Positions 37,063 to 47,743 of a stretch of DNA of 64,000 bases are shown here, piece by piece. The notes below the pieces were generated by a model that did no database searches, was not told the DNA's origin, and saw only the letters and a list, made by a program, of their open reading frames with translations. The DNA comes from Fontibacillus panacisegetis. GTDB taxonomy: Bacteria > Bacillota > Bacilli > Paenibacillales > Paenibacillaceae. Position numbers and translations under genes: made by a program. The first letter of the stretch is position 1. Each line of letters opens with the position of its first letter. The DNA is taken from contig NZ_FNBG01000001.1 in NCBI RefSeq assembly GCF_900102215.1, positions 372,001 to 436,000 on the forward strand, read 5' to 3'.

Positions 37063-37372
37063 CGTTTTCGTCCTCTGCCTCATCTCTGCTGGAAATAAAC
37101 TCTTCTTCTACAGCCAGAAAATCTTTTGCCAGTTGCTCATATACATCCTGCCCGACCGTAGACTTTAACGCCCTGTCCAGCGCACGGTTCTTATGGGCGA
37201 GCTTGAAGCATGCAACCTGGCCGCATAAATAGGCTCCGCGCCCTGATTTTTTACCACTTAAATCGATTGATACTTCGCCTTCCGGTGACCGGACAACCCG
37301 AATCAACGATTTCTTAGGCATCATTTGCTGGCAAGCTACACACTTGCGCAGCGGAACTTTTCTAGTTTTCAT
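37055..37372 (-). CDS. ylxR: YlxR/RnpM RNA-binding protein
   Basis: A small basic protein (105 residues) of the YlxR family with CVAC near the start and the signature GRGAYLC. The Bacillus homologue binds and modulates RNase P RNA and also has been tied to gene regulation, hence the name RnpM. The C-terminal 15 residues are strongly acidic ([11 protein letters not shown]), an extension beyond the usual domain. GGGGGG box before ATG. Confidence 0.92.
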   Translation of the reverse strand: MKTRKVPLRKCVACQQMMPKKSLIRVVRSPEGEVSIDLSGKKSGRGAYLCGQVACFKLAHKNRALDRALKSTVGQDVYEQLAKDFLAVEEEFISSRDEAEDENDE

Positions 37373-37427
37373 TACTCAGACCCCCCGTACCTGCTACTGA
37401 GTTACGACGACCGGCTCATCATAACAA

Positions 37428-38525
37428 TTAATCAACGGAGACGGAATCCTGAGGCAATTCACCTTGTTCGGTTTTCTCTCTACCAAATTCCTCTTCCGCC
37501 TGAGTCTCACTCTTGATGTCAATTTTCCAGCCCGTCAGCTTGGCTGCCAAGCGAGCATTTTGACCTTTAATCCCGATGGCGAGGGATAACTGATAATCAG
37601 GAACGATAACACGCGCCATTTTTTCCGCCTCAAACACTTGAACCTCTAGCACTTTGGAAGGACTCAGCGCATTTGCTACATATTCCTCCACATTCTCTGA
37701 ATAACGAACGATGTCGATCTTCTCGCCACGAAGCTCATTCACAATGGTCTGAACACGAGTACCCTTTGGACCAACGCAGGAGCCTACAGGATCAACTTCA
37801 CTATTGCGGGAATACACGGCAATTTTTGAACGAAACCCAGCTTCACGAGCTACAGAGCGAATCTCAACAACACCGTCGAAAATTTCTGGAACTTCCAGTT
37901 CAAAGAGACGTTTCAAAAGTCCCGGATGAGTCCGCGAGAGCAAAATTTGCGGTCCCTTCGTCGTGTTCTCAACCTTGGTGATATATGCTTTAATCCGGTC
38001 ACCGTGTTTGAACTTTTCATTTGGCATAAGCTCATTTAATGGAAGATGTGCTTCGATTTTACCAAGATCAACAAAAACGTTGCGAGGATCCTGACGCTGT
38101 ACAATACCGGTTACGATATCCTCTTCTTTTTCCACGAAAGCATTGTAAATAAGTCCGCGTTCAGCTTCCCGAATGCGTTGTGTTACAACCTGTTTAGCTG
38201 TCTGGGCAGCAATACGTCCAAAGTCACGAGGCGTTACTTCAATTTCTGCTACGTCATCCAGCTGGAAGCTGGCATTAATCTCGCGAGCAGCAGGCAATGA
38301 AATCTCTGTTCTTGGGTCCAGTACTTCCTCTACTACAAGCTTGCGAGCGTATACTTTAATCGCTCCGGTATGCCGGTTCATATCTACGCGAACATTTTGC
38401 GCAGTATTGAAGTTTCGTTTATAACTGGAGATCAAGGCTGCTTCAATCGCTTCAAATAAAATATCCTTGCTAATCCCTTTTTCCCTTTCCAATTCATTCA
38501 AGGCTTCGATAAAATCCATACTCAT
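37428..38525 (-). CDS. nusA: Transcription termination/antitermination factor NusA
   Basis: RNA-polymerase-associated factor that stimulates pausing and intrinsic termination. N-terminal polymerase-binding domain, S1 domain (around LPLNELMPNEKFKHGDRIKA), and two KH domains (VGSCVGPKGTRVQTI and SLAIGIKGQNARLAAKL). Ends soon after KH2, the short Gram-positive form. Start ATG at 38525 (MSMDFIEAL) or 38519; the GAGG box favours 38519 by spacing, family practice favours 38525. Second gene of the rimP operon. Confidence 0.95.
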   Translation of the reverse strand: MSMDFIEALNELEREKGISKDILFEAIEAALISSYKRNFNTAQNVRVDMNRHTGAIKVYARKLVVEEVLDPRTEISLPAAREINASFQLDDVAEIEVTPRDFGRIAAQTAKQVVTQRIREAERGLIYNAFVEKEEDIVTGIVQRQDPRNVFVDLGKIEAHLPLNELMPNEKFKHGDRIKAYITKVENTTKGPQILLSRTHPGLLKRLFELEVPEIFDGVVEIRSVAREAGFRSKIAVYSRNSEVDPVGSCVGPKGTRVQTIVNELRGEKIDIVRYSENVEEYVANALSPSKVLEVQVFEAEKMARVIVPDYQLSLAIGIKGQNARLAAKLTGWKIDIKSETQAEEEFGREKTEQGELPQDSVSVD

Positions 38526-38567
38526 TTGCCTCGAGTTCCCCCCTTCATTAGTTCCGTGCAAATCACG

Positions 38568-39029
38568 TTAAAAGATAATAGCCAATCTGGCGTTAGCAAC
38601 TTTACTGTAAGGAATAATGTAGTTTTTCTTGCCTGCTTGAATAGCAAGCTCATCATTATCAAATGAAAGTAGTCGACCTTCAAATTCCTTTAATCCATCC
38701 ACCGGTTCATATGTAGTCACAAAAACATCTTTCCCGACAGCCTTTAATACATCCGCAGCTTTCTTAAGGGGACGCTCTGCTCCAGGCGAAGATACTTCCA
38801 GAAAATAAGCCGAAGGTATCGGATCGTTCTCATCCAGTTTCTCACTGAGAAACTCGCTGATCCGACCACAATCATCAATATCAATGCCTCCGTCTTTGTC
38901 TACAAATACGCGAAGGAACCAATTGCTCCCCTCTTTCACGTATTCAATGTCAACCAGTTCAAAGCTATTTTCCTCCAAAAAAGGGGTGACCATCTCTTCT
39001 ACGGCCGCTCTGATCTTCGGTGTGCTCAA
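38568..39029 (-). CDS. rimP: Ribosome maturation factor RimP
   Basis: Needed for 30S subunit assembly (S12 incorporation). 153 residues from a TTG at 39029 ([14 protein letters not shown]), which has GGAGG 10 bases upstream; the frame extends to 39230 through non-coding leader and terminator and is not used. Family motifs [23 protein letters not shown] and [12 protein letters not shown] are clear. First gene of rimP-nusA-ylxR-ylxQ-infB-rbfA-nrnA-truB-ribF. Confidence 0.93.
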   Translation of the reverse strand: MSTPKIRAAVEEMVTPFLEENSFELVDIEYVKEGSNWFLRVFVDKDGGIDIDDCGRISEFLSEKLDENDPIPSAYFLEVSSPGAERPLKKAADVLKAVGKDVFVTTYEPVDGLKEFEGRLLSFDNDELAIQAGKKNYIIPYSKVANARLAIIF

Positions 39030-39074
39030 GCTTACATTACCTCCATAATGGTTGTTTCCTATATACCAAAGAGT

Positions 39075-39098
39075 AAAGAGTGGGTTTCCCCACTCTTT
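39075..39098 (-). promoter_or_regulatory. Leader hairpin of the rimP-nusA operon
   Basis: Perfect 10-bp stem AAAGAGTGGG/CCCACTCTTT with a GAAA loop, followed by ACTCTTTGG, a poor T tract. It lies about 30 bases downstream of the transcription start expected from the promoter at 39161-39133, so it is in the operon leader as well as downstream of polC. Fits an intrinsic terminator that depends on NusA. Confidence 0.7.
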
Positions 39099-39132
39099 AA
39101 ACAACGGTTCTATACTCATGATTACCAAAAAA

Positions 39133-39161
39133 ATTATAACATAGTCCGGTAATAGTGACAA
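39133..39161 (-). promoter_or_regulatory. Sigma-A promoter of the rimP-nusA-infB operon
   Basis: Minus-strand TTGTCA (39161-39156), 17 bases, TATAAT (39138-39133). Among the best promoters in the window; it sits just after the polC stop codon. Confidence 0.8.
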
Positions 39162-39184
39162 GTAAATGACCCTTACCCTGCTTA

Positions 39185-42100
39185 CTAGAACAAGGAGAGC
39201 TGGTTGCTTTCCGGCAATCCACGGAAGCATCCCATTGTACCAAGCAGCTCGACAACAGTCTTACTTGCTTTCGACTTTTGCTGGAAATCTTCTATAGATA
39301 AAAATTCTCCCTGCTCTTTGGCAGCTGCAATATTACGGGCGGCGTTGTCACCAATTCCCGCAAGTGCAGAGAACGGCGGAATGAGGGCATCGCCATCCAC
39401 TATAAACTTCGTCGCCTCGGAACGATACAGATCAATGTTCTTGAAGCGCAAACCACGTGCCGTCATTTCCAGCGCCATCTCAAGAATCGGAAGCATGTTC
39501 TTCTCCTTAGGTAACGCTTGAAAGCCTTTTTGCTCGATTTCTTCAATTTTTCGATAGATTGCTTCATACCCTTGGCAGAACAGCTCGATATCAAAATCTT
39601 CACCGCGAACCGAGAAATACGTCGCATAATATTCAATCGGATAATAGAGCTTGAAGTAAGCGGTGCGTACCGCAGAAATAACATATGCGGCAGCATGCGC
39701 TTTCGGGAACATGTACTGGATTTTTAGACAAGAATCAATGTACCATTGCGGCACCTTGCACTTTTTCATTTCTTCAATCCACTCATCTGACAAGCCCTTT
39801 CCTTTACGCACACTTTCCGTAATTTTAAAAGCCAGGCCTGCATCCATCCCTGCCTTGTAAATCAAAAACAGCATAATATCGTCGCGACAACCAATTACCG
39901 TTTTAATGTTGCATGTTCCATTTTTAATCAGATCCTGCGCATTTCCCAGCCATACCCCTGTTCCATGGGACAGTCCTGATATTTGCAGTAAATCGGCAAA
40001 AGTAGATGGCTGTGATTCTATAAGCATCTGACGTACAAACTTGGTTCCCATTTCAGGTACACCATAGGTTGCAACCGGTGTTCGAATTCGTTCCGGACCC
40101 ACCCCCAGCGCTTCCGTTGAGTTGAACATGCTCATGACCTTAGGGTCATTCATCGGAATCGTCGTGGGGTCAACTCCTGTTAAGTCCTGCAGCATCCGCA
40201 TCATCGTCGGGTCATCATGACCCAGAATATCAAGCTTGAGCAAGTTAGCATCGAATGCATGATAGTCAAAATGAGTTGTCATCCATTCTGCACTTGTATC
40301 ATCGGCAGGAAATTGAACAGGTGTAATATCTTCTACTTCAATGTAGTCAGGTACAACAACAATTCCGCCTGGATGCTGACCCGTGCTTCGCTTCACTCCA
40401 GTACAGCCGGATGCAAGACGATTTAGCTCAGCTCCTCGCCAATGCTTATGATGCTCTTCTTCGTATTTCTTGGCAAAACCAAAAGCCGTTTTCTCCGCGA
40501 CTGTACCAATTGTCCCGGCGCGGAACACATTTTTCTCACCAAACATGACCTTCGTAAAATTATGAGCCTCCGGCTGATATTCACCGGAAAAGTTAAGATC
40601 GATATCGGGAACCTTATCACCCTTAAAACCAAGGAAAGTTTCAAACGGAATATCCTGTCCTTCTCCCTTAAGCTTATGACCACAATTCGGGCAATCCTTA
40701 TCAGGCAAGTCAAATCCACTCGGAATACTGCCATCAAGGAACCATTCGCTATGCTTGCATTCTGGATTCAAACAAATGTAATGAGCAGGCAGCGGGTTAA
40801 CCTCGGAAATACCGAGGAAGGTAGCTACTACAGAGGAACCTACAGAGCCCCGAGAGCCTACGAGATATCCGTCCTTATTGGACTTTTTCACCAATCGTTC
40901 GGAGATGAGATAATTGGCAGAGAAACCGTATTTAATGATCGGCTCCAATTCCTTCTCCAAGCGTTTGACGACAACTTCCGGCAAGTCTTCACCATAAATC
41001 GACTTCGCCGTGTCATAGCAAGTATTGCGGATTTCTTCATCTGCCCCATCTAAAATCGGTGTAAACAGCTTATCCGGAAACAGCTCGATCTCCTCAAAGT
41101 TATCTGCAAGCTCATTGGTATTCTTCACAACAACCTCATAGGCTACATCTTTACCTAGAAATTCGAATTCCCCTAGCATTTCATCAGTTGTACGCAAATG
41201 TGCATCAGGCTTGCGAATATCTTTGAGCGGACTGAAACCAGTAATGCCATGTATCGTTATATCTCTGTACAGCTTGTCTCGCGGCTCTAAATAATGCACA
41301 TTTCCAGTAGCGATCACAGGTTTCCCGAGCTTCAATCCGATTTCGACCACTTTACGAACCGCTGTTTTGAGTTCTTCTACACTACCGACCAAGCCTTTAT
41401 CTACTAAATGCATATACATCGTCAAAGGCTGAATTTCCAGCACATCGTAAAAATCGGCTATTCCTTCGGCTTCCTCAACCGTTTTGTTAAGGACCGCTTC
41501 AAAAAACTCACCCTTTTCACAACCGGAGATAATAAGTAATCCTTCACGCATTTCAGCAAGCCTCGACTTAGGAATACAAGCGACCCTCTTAAAATATTGG
41601 GTATGGGACATGGATACGAGCTTAAATAAATTTTTCTTGCCTACTTGATTTAGTGCATAAATTCCACAGTGGAATGGTCTTGAGTTCGACAGGTCTTTAC
41701 CAACTTTATGATTTAAGCGATCGAGTGTGAGCAGACCCTCAACCTTAACTGCATCATCGATTAATCCGTTTAAAATGTTAGCAAGTGCAATCGTATCATC
41801 AATGGCGCGGTGATGGTTCTCAAGCGAAACCTTGTATTTAGCAGCCAGTGTATTCAGACGGTGGTTTTTCATTGTAGGATGCAGCATCCGCGCCATTTCA
41901 AGAGTATCCAATACGGGGTTCACCATTATCGGAAGTCCCAATTCCTTGAGCTTGGCATTTACGAAATCCACGTCAAATCGAGCATTATGAGCTACTAGGA
42001 CAGCATCTCCAGCGAATTCCATGAATTGCTTCAGGACCGGCTCAACCTCCGGTGCATCCTGGACCATTTCATCATTAATATTCGTCAATTGCTGAATGTG

Positions 42101-43501
42101 ATATGGAATCCGTTCATGCGGATTGACGAAGGTGGCGAATCTATCAATTTCCTTCCCTTCAATCATCTTCACAGCAGCGATTTCAATAATTTTACACTGT
42201 GTGACAGAAAGACCGGTGGTTTCAATGTCAAATGCGATGTAAGTAGTCGTCTTTAGATCATCAGGTCTAGGATTTAATACAACCGCAACATTGTCGTTGA
42301 CCACGTTGGCTTCAACACCGTACATCATTTTAATGCCGTTCTTCTTTGCAGCCTTAGCGGCATCAGGGTAGCACTGAATGCCACCATGATCAGTAACAGC
42401 AATCGCTTTGTGTCCCCATTTGGCAGCCGTCTTCACATAATCGCCAATCGGGGTTACGGCGTCCATCGTACTCATCGTCGTATGAAGATGAAATTCAACT
42501 CTTTTTTCATCCGCGTTATCTTTACGGGAAGGAGGTGCAGAGATTTCGCACAAATCCGAAGGTATCATCACTAACTCTGGAACTTGCATAAAACGATCCA
42601 TTTCTACTTTGCCACGGGCTTTAACCCATTTCCCATTGGCCAGCTGGTTCATAATTTTAAGATCTTCCTTGTTCTTTGCAAACAACTTCATCTGCAAAGA
42701 ATCCGTAAAGTCCGTTAAATTAAATATAAACAACGTATTGCCGTTACGCAGTTCCTTGCGATCGAGGCCAAAGATTGTACCCTGAACTGTAATCTTCTTC
42801 TCTTCGTCCTGAATTTCTTGAAGTGGAACCGCCTGTTCCTTGAGATCGTAACCAATCTGCAGCTTGATAGCTTCGCCATCTACTTCCTCAGGAGGTGCGT
42901 CCACAGTCATGCTCTCCATCAACTGTTGAATCACTTCGCGTTCTTCTTCCACGATCCGTTGCTGGAACTCTTCAAAGGCTTCTGCACTGCTTTCGCCCGT
43001 ACTAAGCTTCACTCTCAAGGTTAGCCCAAAGTAATTTTCATAATATGCAATAATAGCTCGATCGATTTGTTTTTTGCGGGCCAACTCCAGTGTCATGCTG
43101 TCACCAAATGTAATGGATACGAGGTCTCCGTCTACTTCATATGCAGCCCTTGCCATCCAGCCATTAACGGACGGAACTTCACGATGTACCCAATCCAGAA
43201 ACAGCTTCCAATACTCAGATACAATTTCTGAAGCAGCTAAGCGGCTGTCATAATGAAAAATAAAAGATATGTGCGCTATATGCTCAAGCTTTTCCTTAAC
43301 TCTAACGTAGAAGGTTCGATAAGCTTGTGCCGGAACTAACGTCTCCTTGCAGATCGTGATTACCCAATCCCGATTGCTTCGACTGACCTCAACCTGTTCA
43401 ATGTATCCATCAAGAAAGTAGGGATCGACTAATGAAGCTGGAACATCCGCTTGCTTCATCAACAGTTCAAGTCTCGTTCTTTTTCCCTGAGCGTCGGTCA
43501 T
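39185..43501 (-). CDS. polC: DNA polymerase III alpha subunit, PolC type
   Basis: Replicative polymerase with built-in proofreading, 1438 residues. Domains in order: N-terminal region, OB-fold ([13 protein letters not shown]), PHP domain ([20 protein letters not shown]) interrupted by the DEDD exonuclease ([21 protein letters not shown]), a four-Cys zinc site (CLNPEC and CPNCG), then palm with PDIDLNFSG and the fingers and C-terminal helices. GGAGGGG before ATG at 43501. Two hairpins lie between it and proS. Confidence 0.97.
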   Translation of the reverse strand: MTDAQGKRTRLELLMKQADVPASLVDPYFLDGYIEQVEVSRSNRDWVITICKETLVPAQAYRTFYVRVKEKLEHIAHISFIFHYDSRLAASEIVSEYWKLFLDWVHREVPSVNGWMARAAYEVDGDLVSITFGDSMTLELARKKQIDRAIIAYYENYFGLTLRVKLSTGESSAEAFEEFQQRIVEEEREVIQQLMESMTVDAPPEEVDGEAIKLQIGYDLKEQAVPLQEIQDEEKKITVQGTIFGLDRKELRNGNTLFIFNLTDFTDSLQMKLFAKNKEDLKIMNQLANGKWVKARGKVEMDRFMQVPELVMIPSDLCEISAPPSRKDNADEKRVEFHLHTTMSTMDAVTPIGDYVKTAAKWGHKAIAVTDHGGIQCYPDAAKAAKKNGIKMMYGVEANVVNDNVAVVLNPRPDDLKTTTYIAFDIETTGLSVTQCKIIEIAAVKMIEGKEIDRFATFVNPHERIPYHIQQLTNINDEMVQDAPEVEPVLKQFMEFAGDAVLVAHNARFDVDFVNAKLKELGLPIMVNPVLDTLEMARMLHPTMKNHRLNTLAAKYKVSLENHHRAIDDTIALANILNGLIDDAVKVEGLLTLDRLNHKVGKDLSNSRPFHCGIYALNQVGKKNLFKLVSMSHTQYFKRVACIPKSRLAEMREGLLIISGCEKGEFFEAVLNKTVEEAEGIADFYDVLEIQPLTMYMHLVDKGLVGSVEELKTAVRKVVEIGLKLGKPVIATGNVHYLEPRDKLYRDITIHGITGFSPLKDIRKPDAHLRTTDEMLGEFEFLGKDVAYEVVVKNTNELADNFEEIELFPDKLFTPILDGADEEIRNTCYDTAKSIYGEDLPEVVVKRLEKELEPIIKYGFSANYLISERLVKKSNKDGYLVGSRGSVGSSVVATFLGISEVNPLPAHYICLNPECKHSEWFLDGSIPSGFDLPDKDCPNCGHKLKGEGQDIPFETFLGFKGDKVPDIDLNFSGEYQPEAHNFTKVMFGEKNVFRAGTIGTVAEKTAFGFAKKYEEEHHKHWRGAELNRLASGCTGVKRSTGQHPGGIVVVPDYIEVEDITPVQFPADDTSAEWMTTHFDYHAFDANLLKLDILGHDDPTMMRMLQDLTGVDPTTIPMNDPKVMSMFNSTEALGVGPERIRTPVATYGVPEMGTKFVRQMLIESQPSTFADLLQISGLSHGTGVWLGNAQDLIKNGTCNIKTVIGCRDDIMLFLIYKAGMDAGLAFKITESVRKGKGLSDEWIEEMKKCKVPQWYIDSCLKIQYMFPKAHAAAYVISAVRTAYFKLYYPIEYYATYFSVRGEDFDIELFCQGYEAIYRKIEEIEQKGFQALPKEKNMLPILEMALEMTARGLRFKNIDLYRSEATKFIVDGDALIPPFSALAGIGDNAARNIAAAKEQGEFLSIEDFQQKSKASKTVVELLGTMGCFRGLPESNQLSLF

Positions 43502-43529
43502 GTCTTCCCCTCCGAAATTTCTAAATAAT

Positions 43530-43590
43530 AAAGCTCCCGGCAAAGAGCCGACAGGTCATCAACCCTTCGACATACCCTGCCGGAAGCCTT
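43530..43590 (-). terminator. Hairpin between proS and polC
   Basis: Arms 43590-43578 and 43542-43530 pair over 13 positions with two G-U, around a long loop, followed by TTATTATTT. It stands only about 15 bases before the polC ribosome binding site, so it ends the proS transcript or attenuates polC. Confidence 0.7.
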
Positions 43591-43599
43591 TCATAAGGT

Positions 43600-43632
43600 T
43601 GCTCAAAAAGTCGATACGTTGACTTTCTGAAC
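43600..43632. repeat. Short inverted-repeat element, GTTCAAAAAGTCA family
   Basis: Plus strand TGCTCAAAAAGTC and GACTTTCTGAACA are inverted around 8 bases. The flanking GGTTG matches the flank of the 168-bp copy at 53787. On the minus strand it forms a 10-bp stem followed by TTTTTG and may also terminate proS. Confidence 0.6.
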
Positions 43633-43654
43633 ATTGATCTAATTCATCATCTAC

Positions 43655-45106
43655 TTAGTAAGCTCTTGCAAAAACAACTGTATGTTGTGCTGGTTCTCCG
43701 CACACAAGACATTTTGTCTTCGTCACTTCCGGCTTAAACGGAATGTTGCGGCTTGTTGCCCCTGTCTCGTCCTTCACATGGCGCTCGCAAGCTTCGGAAC
43801 CGCACCAGCCAGCCAAAGTGAAGCCACGCTTTTCTTCGATACTTGCTTTCATTTCATCCAAAGTATCTACAGAGTAGAAATGCTCTTCCCGGAAAGCTTT
43901 AGCGCGATCAAACATTTCTTGATGCACTTTCTCCAGCATAGCTTTCACTTCTGCAACAAGATTAGCTTGCTCAATGACTTTTTTCTCTCCGCTGATGCGG
44001 GAGACGAGAACGCATACCCCATTCTCCATATCACGAGGTCCGATCTCAAGTCTCACAGGAACACCGCGCATTTCATATTCATTAAACTTCCAGCCTGGAC
44101 GAACATCAGCACGATCATCAATCCCGACACGAACGCCTGCTTTTTTCAGCTCAGCAAACAGTTCATCAGCTTTCCCTACTACTGCATCGCGTGTTTTTGG
44201 TGGTCCTATCGGAATGATCATGACTTGTTTTGGAGCTACCTTTGGAGGAAGCGCAAGCCCACGGTCATCACCATGTACCATGATCAAGGAACCGATCAAT
44301 CGTGTACTAACTCCCCATGAAGTGGTGTGAACATATTCCTGAACATTTTCACGGTTCAAATATTTAATATCAAACGCTGTTGCAAAATTTGTACCGAGAT
44401 AATGCGATGTACCTGCTTGTACTGCACGTCCATCTTTCATCATCGCTTCAATAGAATAAGTATCTACTGCACCTGCAAACTTCTCAGATGGAGTTTTCTG
44501 ACCCACGATCACCGGAATCGCTAGATAGTTCTCTACGAAGTCGCGGTAAATTTCCAACATACGCATCGTTTCTTCGCGAGCTTCAGTTTCATTCTCATGA
44601 GCAGTATGGCCTTCTTGCCATAGGAACTCACTAGTACGAAGGAATGGCAAGGTTCGTTTTTCCCAACGCACTACGTTAGCCCATTGATTAATCAGAACAG
44701 GCAGATCACGATATGATTGAATCCATTTCTCGTACATATGACCAATCATCGTCTCAGATGTTGGACGGATTGCAAGACGTTCTTCAAGCTTCTCGCCAGC
44801 CGCTTCAGTCACCCATGGAAGTTCAGGATTAAATCCTTCTACGTGTTCTTTTTCCTTCTGAAAGAAGCTCTCTGGAATAAACAGCGGGAAATACGCATTG
44901 CGATGTCCCGTCTCTTTAAATCGTCGATCCAGCTCTTGCTGGATATGCTCCCAAATTTCATAACCATCCGGTTTGAACACGATACAACCACGTACAGGTG
45001 AATAATCCATCAAATCTGCTTTTTTTATGACATCAATGTACCAGCGAGAGAAATCCTCACCTTGTGGCGTAATTTCTGTTACAAATTGTTTCTCCTCATT
45101 AGCCAT
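43655..45106 (-). CDS. proS: Prolyl-tRNA synthetase, archaeal/eukaryal-like type
   Basis: Class II synthetase of 483 residues. Motif 2 is in the region RTSEFLWQEGHTAH and motif 3 near VHGDDRGLALPP; an anticodon-binding domain and a C-terminal domain with four Cys (GWCGSEAC and KCLVCGEP) ending in aromatic FARAY follow. This is the short ProS type 3, without the editing insertion of the bacterial type of about 565 residues found at this place in Bacillus subtilis. No T-box leader fits in the 56-base upstream gap. Confidence 0.95.
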   Translation of the reverse strand: MANEEKQFVTEITPQGEDFSRWYIDVIKKADLMDYSPVRGCIVFKPDGYEIWEHIQQELDRRFKETGHRNAYFPLFIPESFFQKEKEHVEGFNPELPWVTEAAGEKLEERLAIRPTSETMIGHMYEKWIQSYRDLPVLINQWANVVRWEKRTLPFLRTSEFLWQEGHTAHENETEAREETMRMLEIYRDFVENYLAIPVIVGQKTPSEKFAGAVDTYSIEAMMKDGRAVQAGTSHYLGTNFATAFDIKYLNRENVQEYVHTTSWGVSTRLIGSLIMVHGDDRGLALPPKVAPKQVMIIPIGPPKTRDAVVGKADELFAELKKAGVRVGIDDRADVRPGWKFNEYEMRGVPVRLEIGPRDMENGVCVLVSRISGEKKVIEQANLVAEVKAMLEKVHQEMFDRAKAFREEHFYSVDTLDEMKASIEEKRGFTLAGWCGSEACERHVKDETGATSRNIPFKPEVTKTKCLVCGEPAQHTVVFARAY

Positions 45107-45162
45107 ACGAACCCTTGTCCTCCCGTTATAAACAACACAATATGAAATATAAGTTAATCCAT

Positions 45163-46437
45163 CTACCCAATAAGTCGCAAAATATCATTATAAGTTACAG
45201 CGATCATGAGCAGGAACAACATCGCAAAGCCTATAAAATGCACGAGCCCCTCGCGATTGGGATCGATCGGTTTTCCGCGCACTGCCTCAACAGCTAAAAA
45301 GGCAAGTCGGCTTCCGTCCAATGCCGGAATAGGTAATAGATTGAATATTCCAAGGTAAAGACTCAAAATAGCTGCCCAGTAAGTTAATTGCGCTATACCT
45401 TGTTTAGCGATTTGTCCAGTCACTTCAAATGTACGAACCGGTCCTCCCAGATCATCCATTGAGAATTTGTTGATCAACTGCTGGAATCCTAAAAATATCG
45501 CTTTAGTGGTGTACACCATATCTTTACCTGCTGTTGTAATACTCTCACCAAACGAAGCGCTCCGTGTCGGGAAATAAGTTATGATGGAGCTTCCGACCTT
45601 TCCGCCCTCTTCATTCTGCACAGAACGAGGGGTGATTGTGATCGATAAGGTTTCCTCACCACGTTTGACCGTCCAAACCATAGGTTTGTTCTCTGATGCT
45701 TTGATCATTTCGATCATTTTATTCGCATCTGTCCCAACCGGTATATCGTTAATCGTCTCAACAATATCGCCCTTTTGCACTCCTGCTTCCTCAGCAGGCA
45801 TACCTTTCATAACATCACCGATCTGCAAATGACTGGGATTCTCTAGCGGAATTCCTGCCATTTGAGTATGAAGGGCAAAAAGTACAAACGCGAGAATAAA
45901 ATTCATCAACGGGCCGGCAAAAATAGATAATGCTCTTTGTCCAACTGTTTTGCTCCCGTATTGCCGATCACGAGGGGCAATTTGTGTATCTTTGCCTTTA
46001 GTAACAAGCATGGCTTGTGGATGAACCCGATAACTAATTATCTCTCCATCAACATCAAGCTTTACATGAAGGTGATCCTCCAAATCAATTTCCTGAACTT
46101 CACCGCGAATGACATTTTTTCGACTATCGAGGCGATCCAAATATATTTTTCGAACTTCATCGCCTTCAATTCTGAGTGCAACCGTCTGCCCGTTTGAAAT
46201 CTGGACAAGCTCGGGATCTTCTCCCGCCATACGGGCATACCCGCCAAAAGGAAGCAGGCGAAGCGTGAACTGCGTCTCGTCTCTTTTAAAGGAGAACAGC
46301 TTAGGCCCAAATCCGATAGCAAATTCTCGCACCAGAATCCCTGCGCGTTTTGCAAAGAAATAATGTCCCCATTCATGCACCGTCACGATGACAAAGAACA
46401 TGAGAACCGTCAAAAAAATGATCTTCAGCAATTCCAA
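45163..46437 (-). CDS. rseP: Site-2 intramembrane metalloprotease RseP
   Basis: Regulated intramembrane proteolysis enzyme that cuts anti-sigma factors and signal-peptide remnants. HEWGH (residues 21-25) lies in the first membrane helix, a PDZ domain in the middle (GVQKGDIVETINDIPV), and NLLPIPALDG in the third helix; four membrane segments. TTG at 46437 (MELLKIIFL) has GGAGG 10 bases upstream; the longer frame to 46473 lacks a ribosome binding site. 424 residues. Confidence 0.93.
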   Translation of the reverse strand: MELLKIIFLTVLMFFVIVTVHEWGHYFFAKRAGILVREFAIGFGPKLFSFKRDETQFTLRLLPFGGYARMAGEDPELVQISNGQTVALRIEGDEVRKIYLDRLDSRKNVIRGEVQEIDLEDHLHVKLDVDGEIISYRVHPQAMLVTKGKDTQIAPRDRQYGSKTVGQRALSIFAGPLMNFILAFVLFALHTQMAGIPLENPSHLQIGDVMKGMPAEEAGVQKGDIVETINDIPVGTDANKMIEMIKASENKPMVWTVKRGEETLSITITPRSVQNEEGGKVGSSIITYFPTRSASFGESITTAGKDMVYTTKAIFLGFQQLINKFSMDDLGGPVRTFEVTGQIAKQGIAQLTYWAAILSLYLGIFNLLPIPALDGSRLAFLAVEAVRGKPIDPNREGLVHFIGFAMLFLLMIAVTYNDILRLIG

Positions 46438-46484
46438 TCGTAAGCATCCTCCTTCTGACCACAGATCGTCCAACGTTCTTCTAG

Positions 46485-46512
46485 ATTATCATTATTCTCC
46501 GATCACATACAA
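46485..46512 (-). promoter_or_regulatory. Candidate promoter for rseP
   Basis: Minus-strand TTGTAT (46512-46507), 16 bases, GATAAT (46490-46485) in the 131-base gap behind dxr. Confidence 0.4.
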
Positions 46513-46568
46513 GAGAATACCATCGTGGAAGTTTTTAAACTAAAATGTGTTATTGGTAATAAAACCTA

Positions 46569-47711
46569 CTAAATAGTCGACGCCAATGAACGAGCCCATC
46601 GATCAGCTTCCTTGATTGTCTCCAAATCCGGATTATCCAGAACATGATGACTGGCAAGAGCTGTTTCAATTATTTGCTCGATCTTCAGGAATGAAATTTC
46701 CTGATTTAAGAAACGAGCAACCGCTACTTCATTCGCAGCATTGTACACAGTCGGGGCTGTTCCTCCTATTTTACCACATTCGAAAGCAAGTCTTAAACAC
46801 GGGAAACGTTCAAAATCCATTTCTCGGAAATGAAGCTTGCCGACCTCAGCCAAAGATAGCCGTTTAGTCGTTGATTTCCATCTTTGGGGATAGGTAAGAG
46901 CATATTGAATGGGTACTCTCATATCTGGTGATCCGAGCTGAGCAATTACGCTTCCGTCACGATATTCAACGAAGGAGTGGACAATACTTTCAGGATGTAA
47001 CAATACGCCGATCTGTTCAAAGCCAAGCCCAAACAGCCAATTGGCCTCTATTACTTCCAACCCTTTGTTGACCATCGTGGCCGAATCAATTGTTATCTTT
47101 GCCCCCATAGACCAATTCGGATGCTTAAGCGCATCTTCAACAGTTACGTGCTGAAGCTGATCCCTAGTTAAGTCACGGAAAGATCCTCCAGATGCGGTCA
47201 GCGTAATTTGCTGTACATCCTCCAAATTTTCCCCGTTCAGGCATTGAAAAATGGCGGAATGCTCGCTGTCCACAGGCAGAAGGGCTACACCTTTCTTTTT
47301 CGCCAAATCTGTCACTAAATGACCCGCAGTAACAAGTGTCTCTTTGTTCGCGAGCGCAATATTTTTCCCTTCAGAAATCGCCGCTAATGTAGCAGGTAAT
47401 CCTGCACTACCTACTATAGCTGTCAATACAGTCTCTGCATCTGTCCCGGCAGCCACCTCCACGAGTCCTTCTTCACCGTAAAACAGTTCTACACCTTGTG
47501 GAAGTTGTGGTCTGATTTGATCAGCTAACGATTTATTAGCGATGGAAGCTTTTTGAGGCCGGAAACGGTTTACTTGTTCCACGAAGAGTTCAATATTTGA
47601 TCCTGCGGAAAGGCCAACGATTTCAAAATGCTCCGGATGCTGCATGACAACGTCCAGGGTTTGAGTGCCGATGGAGCCAGTAGAACCGATCACAGCAATT
47701 TTCTTCTTCAT
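46569..47711 (-). CDS. dxr: 1-deoxy-D-xylulose 5-phosphate reductoisomerase
   Basis: Second step of the MEP isoprenoid pathway, NADPH-dependent. Rossmann start [19 protein letters not shown], metal-ligand region [12 protein letters not shown] and the flexible loop HPNWSMG are present. ATG at 47711 with GAGGTG upstream; 380 residues. With uppS and cdsA it links isoprenoid supply to lipid carrier and phospholipid synthesis. Confidence 0.96.
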   Translation of the reverse strand: MKKKIAVIGSTGSIGTQTLDVVMQHPEHFEIVGLSAGSNIELFVEQVNRFRPQKASIANKSLADQIRPQLPQGVELFYGEEGLVEVAAGTDAETVLTAIVGSAGLPATLAAISEGKNIALANKETLVTAGHLVTDLAKKKGVALLPVDSEHSAIFQCLNGENLEDVQQITLTASGGSFRDLTRDQLQHVTVEDALKHPNWSMGAKITIDSATMVNKGLEVIEANWLFGLGFEQIGVLLHPESIVHSFVEYRDGSVIAQLGSPDMRVPIQYALTYPQRWKSTTKRLSLAEVGKLHFREMDFERFPCLRLAFECGKIGGTAPTVYNAANEVAVARFLNQEISFLKIEQIIETALASHHVLDNPDLETIKEADRWARSLASTI

Positions 47712-47743
47712 AACGCACCTCTTATTTAAACTTATCACTATAA

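Noticed and set aside
39030-39230. Long N-terminal extension of RimP in the same frame
   Set aside because: It would read through the operon promoter and leader hairpin and into polC; the GGAGG-TTG start at 39029 fits the family length.
45107-45162. T-box leader for proS
   Set aside because: Only 56 bases separate proS from rseP; no room for specifier loop and antiterminator.
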